Shown: positions 27,901 to 35,324 of the stretch, piece after piece
Numbering within the stretch: the stretch's first letter is position 1
How the letters are laid out: each line of letters opens with the position of its first letter
Made by a program: the position numbers and the translations under genes
The notes under the pieces: model-generated
What the model was told of the DNA's origin: nothing
Database searches by the model: none
Seen by the model: only the letters and a program-made list of their open reading frames with translations
DNA from: Chitinophaga pollutisoli
Lineage (GTDB): Bacteria > Bacteroidota > Bacteroidia > Chitinophagales > Chitinophagaceae
Assembly: GCF_038396755.1 (NCBI RefSeq)
Contig: NZ_CP149822.1
Span: 5,610,001-5,674,000 of the forward strand
Length of the DNA: 64,000 bases
Direction: 5' to 3'

Positions 27901-28170
27901 CCTTTCCGTGCCGACCAGTCGTTGTGGGAAGAAGACGGTTCTTACTTCAAGATCAACCAGATTACGCTGGCGTATACGTTCCGGGATTTCAATTTCATGA
28001 AGAGAGCGAAGCTGCGCTCGCTGCGCGCGTATGCAACGGCGTTCAACGTGGCGATCTTCTCCAATTATTCCGGACCGAACCCCGAGAGCGTGAGCCAGCT
28101 GGGCCGCGACAATATCAATGGCTATCCGAACGCGCGCACTTATACCGCGGGTATTACAGCCGAATTTTAA
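24937..28170 (+). CDS. SusC/RagA-type TonB-dependent receptor (module 2)
   Basis: 1077-aa outer-membrane receptor with the complete architecture: signal peptide to about residue 27 (LLFACGVALAQQ), carboxypeptidase-D-like domain about 28-105 (GRVTDAQSHSGIPGVSIVD, RFIGYED), a TonB-box-like region (ESVIVGYQTRSK), plug (NLEQLLQGKVAGMNIQ, IESIEVFKDAQAASLYGSRG then ANGVIVITTRRG near 245) and a long barrel ending TYTAGITAEF. Contrast with the module 1 receptor, which lacks the N-domain. It is followed by SusD after 18 bp. No own promoter is evident in the 32-bp gap, so it should be read from the operon promoter. Ligand unknown. Confidence 0.94.
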   Translation: MRIIYPKAVALCTVFLLFACGVALAQQKITIKGRVTDAQSHSGIPGVSIVDADLKKGLAVTDPNGNFTVTIELNKNLLFRFIGYEDRVLKASKAELNVSLSPAEKFLKESVIVGYQTRSKETVTGAVSMINRKDIQDVPVTNLEQLLQGKVAGMNIQNISGAPGFGGSINIRGISQLNISGGGDEAFLSSSNPLLVIDNVPVDYDGGIDQSMLQPGAATGPLSLLPPEDIESIEVFKDAQAASLYGSRGANGVIVITTRRGNSAVPIINLNNSIFLNTPPQLRPVQGGNLERDFRTYTILNHSEYDFLAKQQFANAQFLSDSLNGFYNNSTDWQGLFYQRTINSNNNLQISGGNTKMNYKANLSYQMNQGIIKNTGFNKYVANMQLNLMPTDRLRISGQLFAALGQKQRGNGGGLTGNGAGNAFTSSLLPGPSHFLEFPELRAYIENVDDNNTVNIRSYLSVDYELFKGLRLTSATSYDYYTDTRDRFNQAFSNNNQTMVYGYVSRRGELNTRNGLAYNFNSNRENTEKGHNVLLSAFTEANIKEREDHIRDMRNGPSDFYWGPRGYSPRFYPGNPWNNPDGHNVNGTSESATYHALSFAGVLSYNFRTKYNIDLSYRADGNSNSGTSSRYAINPSIGLRYNFTKESIFRDLNFIDYGSIRGSYGINSRPASTRVNSLGFYNIYSDYNNMPAIGPDWGIMPNPNLQSEKAYQYNFGFETSMFKGRVSLNYDTYFKETYNILQDQVLSDVTGYGRIQVNGGAIVNYGHEMVLTGRPFVSTKAGGFSWSVTVNGAIARSVITKLPGDMQMSRYNDGAPFYIDLARKVGRNPMSNYVFQTNGIYQYDTEVPVDPVRGVRYKTNRGNGVTYFQAGDPVWRDINGDYFLDDRDDNILSGNPEPLVTGGVSSTWSYKNFSLNVFASYLAKRTIVNTAMTARLMKMTQPANLEYSGEPGGGINIYDLELLDYWKNPGDQSKYPNIYYVWRNGQIRPFRADQSLWEEDGSYFKINQITLAYTFRDFNFMKRAKLRSLRAYATAFNVAIFSNYSGPNPESVSQLGRDNINGYPNARTYTAGITAEF

Positions 28171-28188
28171 CGAAGTAAAAAACAGAAT

Positions 28189-29685
28189 ATGAAAAGGTGG
28201 TTATCAATATGTTGTTTAGCGGGAGTGATGGCCGGAGCCGGACTCAGTTCCTGCAAAGACTTCCTGGACGTGAAGCCCAACGACCGTTTCACGGGAGCGG
28301 ATTACTGGAGGAACGCCAACGACGCCCGCATGGGCGTGAATGCGGCTTACTCGCAGTTACGCGATCAGTATACCAAATGCATTCAATATAACTTTGCGGA
28401 CTTCCGCCCCGGGAACTACGATTTCTGGAACAAGAACAATTTCCGCGCGATCGCCCAGAACGATCTCCGTAGTTCCGCAATTACCGGGACCGACGGCGCC
28501 AACGTGCCGCGCGAGAACTGGGAAACCTGGTGGAAGTCCATTGCCGCCGCCAACCTGGCCGTAGCCCGCATCGGCGGGATGAACGCCAGCCAGATCGGAG
28601 ACATCGAGAAGGCGCAGCTGATCGGGGAGGCACGGTTCGTGCGTTCCTATGTGTACTACTGCCTCGTACAGAACTACGGGAATGTACCGTTCCAGTTTTC
28701 GCCTTATGAGCTGGATATGAAACCCAGGATCAGCCATGTCGACATTCTCGATTCCTGCATCGTGGACCTCCGCAAGGCGGCAGACGCGCTGCCGGTGGTT
28801 TACAACGACCCTACTTTCCGCGCCGTTCGCGCCACCAAAGGCGCGGCGCTGACCCTGATGGCGCACATGTACATGTGGCAGGCAGGGTTCGACAAACCGC
28901 GGGCGGAAGAACTGAACCGCAAAGCTGCGGCGGCCTGCAAGGAAGTGATGGACCTGAAAGTGTATAAACTGCTGCCGTATGAAGACGAGCTGATCGATAA
29001 CATTTTCAAAGGCCGTTCGGAGGAGGGTATCTGGGAAATTTCGATGGACGTGAACTACGGGAACATCACCGGCAACTTCATTTCGCAATGGGTGCTGCAT
29101 CAGCCGATCATCGCTTCCGCCACCAACGTATACGGCGGCCTGGGCAGCGAAATCACGATCAAACGCGAATACCTCGACATCCTGTATCCTCCCGGAGAAT
29201 CCGACAACCGCTTCACACTGTGGTTCGACGATCCGTATAATTCCGTGAATCCGCAATCGCAGATGTTCCTGAAGTATTCCAGCGTTTCGGACCCGATCGC
29301 CCGCCGGTATGATGCCAACATGATCGTTTTCCGCTATTCCGGGCTGTTGCTCCTCCGCGCGGAAGCGTTGGCGAATACGGGCGACAGCGACGGCGCCAGG
29401 GAACTGCTGAACGAAGTGCGCCGCCGCGCGCAGGCCAGCGAATTTGTAGGGATCGACGGGCAGGTGCTGAAAGACGCTATTTTCCTCGAAAGGGTGAGAG
29501 AACTCTGGGGCGAAGGCCACCGCTGGTTCGACCTGGTGCGCACCGGCCGCGTGACCGACATCTCGCAATGCGAAAACGCATTGTCGCAGGATGAATTCGA
29601 CCGCGGCGCCTGGACCTGGCCCATTCCCATCGCAGCCATGCGGAAAAATCCGAAGATCACCCAAACCGCCTATTGGGCACAATAA
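28189..29685 (+). CDS. SusD/RagB-family lipoprotein (module 2)
   Basis: 498-aa surface lipoprotein with lipobox GAGLSSC near residue 22 followed by KDFLDVKPNDRFTGADYWRN, the classic SusD opening. TPR and ligand-binding parts include FVRSYVYYCLVQNYGNVPF, VFRYSGLLLLRAEALANTGD and VRELWGEGHRWFDLVRTG, and it ends in the usual PIPIAAMRKNPKITQ. Pairs with the SusC gene 18 bp upstream. It is clearly diverged from the module 1 SusD, so the two modules probably handle different ligands or different parts of one ligand. Confidence 0.94.
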   Translation: MKRWLSICCLAGVMAGAGLSSCKDFLDVKPNDRFTGADYWRNANDARMGVNAAYSQLRDQYTKCIQYNFADFRPGNYDFWNKNNFRAIAQNDLRSSAITGTDGANVPRENWETWWKSIAAANLAVARIGGMNASQIGDIEKAQLIGEARFVRSYVYYCLVQNYGNVPFQFSPYELDMKPRISHVDILDSCIVDLRKAADALPVVYNDPTFRAVRATKGAALTLMAHMYMWQAGFDKPRAEELNRKAAAACKEVMDLKVYKLLPYEDELIDNIFKGRSEEGIWEISMDVNYGNITGNFISQWVLHQPIIASATNVYGGLGSEITIKREYLDILYPPGESDNRFTLWFDDPYNSVNPQSQMFLKYSSVSDPIARRYDANMIVFRYSGLLLLRAEALANTGDSDGARELLNEVRRRAQASEFVGIDGQVLKDAIFLERVRELWGEGHRWFDLVRTGRVTDISQCENALSQDEFDRGAWTWPIPIAAMRKNPKITQTAYWAQ

Positions 29686-29695
29686 CCCGTCAATT

Positions 29696-30406
29696 ATGAA
29701 GCGTATGAAAAAGACACTCGCCTGCCTGCCGATCCTGGCCGCCGCTTGCCTGCTGTTTACCTCCTGCAAGAAGGAGTATTACAAAGACGGCGGACTGGCC
29801 AACCCGGTCTATAATGGCACTATTTACGATTACCTCACCGAAAAAACCATGTACTTCGACAGCGTCAAGCATGTTATCGACCTGGCGGGAATGAAGGACA
29901 TGTTCACCAACGATACCATCACTTTTTTCGCATTTACCGACGACGCCATCAAAGCGGCGATGAATGAAGTGAACGCCCATCGTTTCGCGGCGCAGGAAGA
30001 TTCCGTTACGATGGACGATATTGGTCCTGAAGTATGGAAGCAATTCATCAGCATGTACATTTTGCGCGGCAAACGTATGGCCGGATCCTTTCCCAGGGTG
30101 GCCCGCGAGAATATCCGCGCTTTCCCCGGGATCAACTATGTGATGCTGAGCGGTTACATCCTGAATATAGGTCTCGAATACACGAACTATCGCGGTGTGG
30201 AAGCCATCGGCCCCAGGATACTCTACCTGACCGACGTCACGTTTGACCCGACGGATTTCAGGAATAACAGCAACATCCGCGTCGCTTCTTCCGACATCCA
30301 GCCGCATAACGGGGTGGTCCACGCACTTAACTACCTGCATACCCTCGGCTTCCGCGGAGGCGAATTCAGGCGCGTGGCACTCGATTATTTAAGGACCAAA
30401 GAATAA
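29696..30406 (+). CDS. Fasciclin (FAS1)-domain lipoprotein (module 2)
   Basis: 236-aa lipoprotein. Start at ATG 29696 (MKRMKKTLACLPILAAACLL) so that the signal ends in the lipobox LFTSCKK; the longer in-frame reading begins inside the SusD gene. A single FAS1-like domain fills residues 45-225: GTIYDYLTEKTMYFDSVKHV, TITFFAFTDDAIKAAMNEV, and the closing GVVHALNYLHTLGF (the H-box region). Unlike its module 1 counterpart it has no carbohydrate-binding modules. Likely adhesive or accessory ligand binding at the cell surface. 10 bp after SusD, 8 bp before the next gene. Confidence 0.87.
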   Translation: MKRMKKTLACLPILAAACLLFTSCKKEYYKDGGLANPVYNGTIYDYLTEKTMYFDSVKHVIDLAGMKDMFTNDTITFFAFTDDAIKAAMNEVNAHRFAAQEDSVTMDDIGPEVWKQFISMYILRGKRMAGSFPRVARENIRAFPGINYVMLSGYILNIGLEYTNYRGVEAIGPRILYLTDVTFDPTDFRNNSNIRVASSDIQPHNGVVHALNYLHTLGFRGGEFRRVALDYLRTKE

Positions 30407-30414
30407 CGTAACTC

Positions 30415-32025
30415 ATGAAAAGCAAAATATACCAGGGAATGCTGGCGCTGGCGATGATCGCCGGCGTTGCAGCCTGTACGAAGGAATCGGTGGACAGCGA
30501 CGGGAAAAACCCTTACGGCGACCCCGTGGAAGCCTCCATCATCTTCGCCGAAAATTCCGTGAACCCCGCAAAGGGATACGTGAACGACGAAGTGCTGGTG
30601 CGCGGGACTGGATTCCTCAAACATAAAGACAAACTCGAAATCCTGTTTAACGGCGAGAAGGCGGAGATCCTGGAAGTCACCGACTCCGCGGTTAAAATCA
30701 AAATCCCAGAAATGGCCAGCTCCGGCGCGATCAACGCCAAAGTAGGCGATGAGTTCTACTTCGGGCCTTTTTTCCGGGTGTTTGGAAAGTTGCAGGTAGA
30801 TACGACGTTTAACAGCCAGCGCGGCGCCAACGGCCTCATCACCTACATTACCGCGGCTAATGATGGTAAATACGTCATCTCCGGCCGGTTCAACGACTAC
30901 GACGATGCCAAAAAGGCCGGGGGGGTAAACCGTATGGCCCGCATCAACGCCAACGGAACGATCGATAATAACTGGGAATATGGCTGGCAAACCGGCCCCC
31001 AGGGCGATGTGTACAGTTCCATTTACCTGCCGCAGGAGCAGAAATTCCTGGTGGCGGGAAGTTTCAACCGTTATGCGCGTACCCAAAACGTGTACAGCAT
31101 CGCGAAGCTGAACTTCAATGGTACGATGGACTCCAGCATCATCATCCTGCCATCCCAGAACACGGGGATTACTTCGTCCCTGGCAGGCGGCGTGCGCGGC
31201 GTGATCAATAACCTGCATATCCTGCCCGACGAAAAGATCCTGGCGGTGGGCGATTTCCGTTATTACGTGAAACCCGACTTCAACCTCACATCCACCGCCG
31301 GCGTGGATTCCATGCACCTGGATTCCACTTTCGTGCAGCATATCATCAAACTGCACCCCGACGGCGTGCTGGATACCTCCTGGAACTACGACCTGAACGC
31401 ACATCGCGGGTTGCCGACGGTGAACGGGCGTATTTACAAATCGCACCTGCTGCCCGATGGTAAAATCCTTATCGCGGGGAACTTCACCACTTACAAAGGA
31501 CAGCCAGCGCCGCGTATCGCGCGACTCAATGCAGACGGTACCCTGGATAATTCGTTCCAGCCCGGTTCCGGCGCGGACCTGCTCATTTACGACCTGTTCG
31601 TGCAAACAGACGGGAAGATCATCCTGGCGGGCGGCTTCAGCCGGTTCAACGGCCAGCTGGCCAACCGCGTAACCCGGCTGCTGCCCGATGGCGCGGTGGA
31701 CCCCGGTTTCAGCGTAGGAGCGGGGCCCGATGGTACCAAGATCGACCAGATCGGGGTACTGCCCAACGGTGTTATCCTCCTTACGGGTACTTTCCGGAAA
31801 TTCGCCAATCTGTCGCGCAATAACTTCATCGCGCTGAACCCGGACGGGTCTGTTCACCAAACGTACAACGCGATCGGCGGCCTGCGCTATGCAACGGCGT
31901 CCGACGACGGTACGGTGATGGAAATGATGAATGTTCCGGGAGAAAATGCGGTGATCCTGGTGGGCAACTTCGACACGTTCGACAGCCGTACTGCCAACCG
32001 GATCGTGAAATTGAAATTTGAATAG
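30415..32025 (+). CDS. IPT/TIG plus delta-60-repeat beta-propeller lipoprotein (DUF5008-like)
   Basis: 536-aa lipoprotein (lipobox IAGVAAC). An IPT/TIG immunoglobulin-like domain lies near residues 38-120 (ENSVNPAKGYVNDEVLVRGT, FRVFG). From about 125 on there are repeated blades of the delta-60 type: DGKYVISGRFNDY, EQKFLVAGSFNRY, DEKILAVGDFRYY, DGKILIAGNFTTY, DGKIILAGGFSRF, NGVILLTGTFRKF, AVILVGNFDTF, each followed by a D-G-x-x-D stretch, so about seven blades and probably one closed propeller. Likely the DUF5008 family, an accessory protein of SusCD-fasciclin clusters. Last gene of the operon; contains an intact G7 run at about 30929. Confidence 0.82.
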   Translation: MKSKIYQGMLALAMIAGVAACTKESVDSDGKNPYGDPVEASIIFAENSVNPAKGYVNDEVLVRGTGFLKHKDKLEILFNGEKAEILEVTDSAVKIKIPEMASSGAINAKVGDEFYFGPFFRVFGKLQVDTTFNSQRGANGLITYITAANDGKYVISGRFNDYDDAKKAGGVNRMARINANGTIDNNWEYGWQTGPQGDVYSSIYLPQEQKFLVAGSFNRYARTQNVYSIAKLNFNGTMDSSIIILPSQNTGITSSLAGGVRGVINNLHILPDEKILAVGDFRYYVKPDFNLTSTAGVDSMHLDSTFVQHIIKLHPDGVLDTSWNYDLNAHRGLPTVNGRIYKSHLLPDGKILIAGNFTTYKGQPAPRIARLNADGTLDNSFQPGSGADLLIYDLFVQTDGKIILAGGFSRFNGQLANRVTRLLPDGAVDPGFSVGAGPDGTKIDQIGVLPNGVILLTGTFRKFANLSRNNFIALNPDGSVHQTYNAIGGLRYATASDDGTVMEMMNVPGENAVILVGNFDTFDSRTANRIVKLKFE

Positions 32026-32049
32026 ACGAGGGGAAATCAGACAATAAAG

Positions 32050-32070
32050 AAAAAGCCATAAGACTTGATC

Positions 32071-32082
<12 letters not shown>
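32050..32082. terminator. Bidirectional terminator shared by the SusCD operon and the helicase gene
   Basis: 14-bp perfect stem (AAAAAGCCATAAGA and its complement) with a 5-nt loop and A/T runs on both sides. The stop codon of the minus-strand helicase lies in its right arm, 24 bp after the stop of the plus-strand operon. Confidence 0.92.
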
Positions 32083-33372
<1,290 letters not shown>

Positions 33373-33541
33373 TGTATATATGCTTTTTTAAATATAGGTA
33401 ATATGTAAAGATAAGGATAAATCCGGCACTGCGGGCACGATTCATCCATTAAATCCGCGCTAATTCCGCTTTTGGCCGCATGCTAAAGCCGGAAGCCGCT
33501 GCTGGCGGACTTCCGGCCGGGTAATAGGGATGAAAGGCTGG

Positions 33542-33949
33542 TCAGGGTGCGGGCGGCGTTTGGCGCAGGTTTGCTAAAAGCTGGGCCTGGCGTGCCCGTT
33601 GCTTACTGATCCGGCGGCCGCGGAAGAAGAGGTACAGGTTGAAGAACAGCATGATGCCCAGGTAGATGCAGAAGCCGCCCAGCTTGGTGCTCAGGGCTTC
33701 GAGCATCGTTTGCCGGTCGGGCACCTCCTGCGTGATGGTCATGATGTAAAATGCGCAACCCAGGTTCAGGAGGTAAAAACCGGTCTCGAATAATTTGTTG
33801 GTGGCCAGGGCGATGTCCGTTTTCCCGTTGAAAATGTCGAGCATGAACACGCGGCTGTTGCGGAAAAGCGTGTGGGCCACGAACCAGGTGAGAACGAGCA
33901 CCGCGGGCAGGTATACGAGATAGGCGAGGAAGTGATAAGTGGTGGTCAT
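33542..33949 (-). CDS. Small four-helix membrane protein A (tandem paralog)
   Basis: 135-aa membrane protein with about four hydrophobic segments (LAYLVYLPAVLVLTWFVAH, ETGFYLLNLGCAFYIM, GFCIYLGIMLFFNLYLFF) and a basic C-terminal tail (RGRRISKQRARQAQ). It shares FRNxRxFxLxxxxG and TGxYLLNLGxA with the next gene, so the two are paralogs. I do not recognise a named family. It starts 12 bp after the stop of the paralog, thus one operon. Function unknown; equal topology suggests a homo- or hetero-oligomeric membrane component. Confidence 0.75.
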   Translation of the reverse strand: MTTTYHFLAYLVYLPAVLVLTWFVAHTLFRNSRVFMLDIFNGKTDIALATNKLFETGFYLLNLGCAFYIMTITQEVPDRQTMLEALSTKLGGFCIYLGIMLFFNLYLFFRGRRISKQRARQAQLLANLRQTPPAP

Positions 33950-33961
33950 GATGAAATGGAT

Positions 33962-34315
33962 TTAGGAATGAGGTATCGGATGATGTTTTTTGCTGAAGAA
34001 GTAAATGCCTGCCATGTTGCAATAATGGATGATGGCGAGCGTGAGCACGATGCGCCCAGTCATTTCCGAAACGCTGGCCAGCAGGCCGGTCCAGTTGTCG
34101 ACACGTTCCCAGTTGCGGATCATGAGCGCGGCGTAGCCGAGGTTCAGGAGGTAATACCCGGTGAGCAGGATGCGGTTGATAGCGTCCGTGAGGGTAGCAT
34201 TGCCTTGCAACAGGTGGAGGATGAAAGCGCGGCCGTTACGGAAGAAGATCCATCCCACCCGGAAGGTGATCAGGCCTGTGATGCAGCCGTAAACGAGGTA
34301 AGCCGTCGTGTTCAT
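33962..34315 (-). CDS. Small four-helix membrane protein B (tandem paralog)
   Basis: 117-aa membrane protein. Start at ATG 34313-34315 (MNTTAYLVYGCITGLITFRV), matching the N-terminus of paralog A; the longer reading adds 17 polar residues. Segments: LVYGCITGLITFRVGWIFF, ILLTGYYLLNLGYAALMI and GRIVLTLAIIHYCNMAGIYFF, ending in a His-rich tail (KKHHPIPHS). Conserved with paralog A: FRNGRAFILHLLQGNA and TGYYLLNLG. A full -7 element lies ~20 nt upstream. Function unknown. Confidence 0.75.
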   Translation of the reverse strand: MNTTAYLVYGCITGLITFRVGWIFFRNGRAFILHLLQGNATLTDAINRILLTGYYLLNLGYAALMIRNWERVDNWTGLLASVSEMTGRIVLTLAIIHYCNMAGIYFFSKKHHPIPHS

Positions 34316-34336
34316 AGGTGACCGTGTTTGATGAAT

Positions 34337-34344
34337 CAAATGTA
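34337..34344 (-). promoter_or_regulatory. -7 element of the small membrane protein pair
   Basis: TACATTTG on the minus strand fully matches TAnnTTTG, 21 nt before the ATG of the first gene of the pair. Confidence 0.5.
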
Positions 34345-34463
34345 TAAGTAAGTTTTGAACTTTCAAAATGTATTGAAAGAAAAAATAACTGAGTGATGGG
34401 AAGAAATCCGTTTGTCGTAGGAAAGTATCCGTTTCGCGTAGCAGGGGGGATGGGAGGGTGGTC

Positions 34464-34471
34464 TATCTTTG
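34464..34471 (+). promoter_or_regulatory. -7 element of the secreted protein gene at 34491
   Basis: TATCTTTG fully matches TAnnTTTG and ends 19 nt before the ATG at 34491. Confidence 0.55.
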
Positions 34472-34490
34472 CGGCGACAAAAACAAGATC

Positions 34491-35153
34491 ATGAAAAAGT
34501 TAACCCTGCTATTCCTTTCCATTATCCCTTTCATTCTGCTGGCAACCGCCGCAGGCAAGCGTTCCGCCCGGGCGAAGCAGCACCCGGCCCCGCAGGCTCC
34601 CGCAACAGGTACGGCCCCGAAGCCATTCCACATAGAAGGCGAAACCTTCCGGCTGCCCGCGGGCATCACACTGACGGCCGGCTCCATGAAAGGCCACAAC
34701 GCCCAGGCCTGCTCCTGTGATGCGGCTCCCCAGGCACAACGCCTCGGCGACGGCTGCCTCGTGCGCCTGCGCTTCCGCCTCCGCAACCACACCGCAGCCG
34801 CCGTCAGGGTAACCCTGCCCGCCGGGCTCGTGTTCCAGAACCGGTACGACCATTCCAACGACGCGCTGCTGGCGCGCCCAGTAGAGCTCAACATACCCGC
34901 CAGCGCCACCGCCGGATTCCACCTCGATCTTTTCGGACTGTACCAGTCCATTCCAAAGGCCGGTCCCGAAGGGCCTTACCGCTTCGGCCCCGTGTCCGGC
35001 AATTACGACCTGCAGGCGTTGCTGATGACGCTGGAAGGTAAATCCCTGGCCGACGTGCATAGCCTTGCCGTGGCCCAGGAAGCAATATGGGAGGTTACAA
35101 ATGGCCATATCCCGAGCGCAGGCCTCGCAGGAAAAGTGGCTCAGTTGCCCTGA
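34491..35153 (+). CDS. Secreted protein of unknown function
   Basis: 220-aa exported protein, start at ATG 34491 (MKKLTLLFLSIIPFILLATA), 19 nt after a -7 element; the longer reading would include that element. After the signal comes an Ala/Pro-rich linker (AKQHPAPQAPATGTAPKP), then a beta-rich domain (IEGETFRLPAGITLTAGS, CLVRLRFRLRNHTAAAVRV, TLPAGLVFQNRYDHSNDAL, SATAGFHLDLFGLYQ) like an Ig-type or transglutaminase-associated fold. Two Cys in AQACSCDA may form a disulphide. I do not recognise the family. Single gene with its own terminator. Confidence 0.7.
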   Translation: MKKLTLLFLSIIPFILLATAAGKRSARAKQHPAPQAPATGTAPKPFHIEGETFRLPAGITLTAGSMKGHNAQACSCDAAPQAQRLGDGCLVRLRFRLRNHTAAAVRVTLPAGLVFQNRYDHSNDALLARPVELNIPASATAGFHLDLFGLYQSIPKAGPEGPYRFGPVSGNYDLQALLMTLEGKSLADVHSLAVAQEAIWEVTNGHIPSAGLAGKVAQLP

Positions 35154-35208
35154 GGTCGCGTGAAAAATCACAGACTGAGCACAAACACTGCAGGCTCACC
35201 GCCGCAGC

Positions 35209-35242
35209 GGCCGCTCCCTTGCCGGGGCGGCCTTTTATTTTT
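35209..35242 (+). terminator. Terminator after the secreted protein gene
   Basis: GGCCGCTCCC pairs with GGGGCGGCC across a short loop, followed by TTTTATTTTT. It is 55 bp after the stop at 35153, on the same strand. Confidence 0.75.
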
Positions 35243-35324
35243 AGGCAGGCGTAACGGTTACGGCTCATGAAACGCTCTTATACACTGAAAGCCTGTTTCA
35301 TCACATCAACCAAACCCCTTACCA

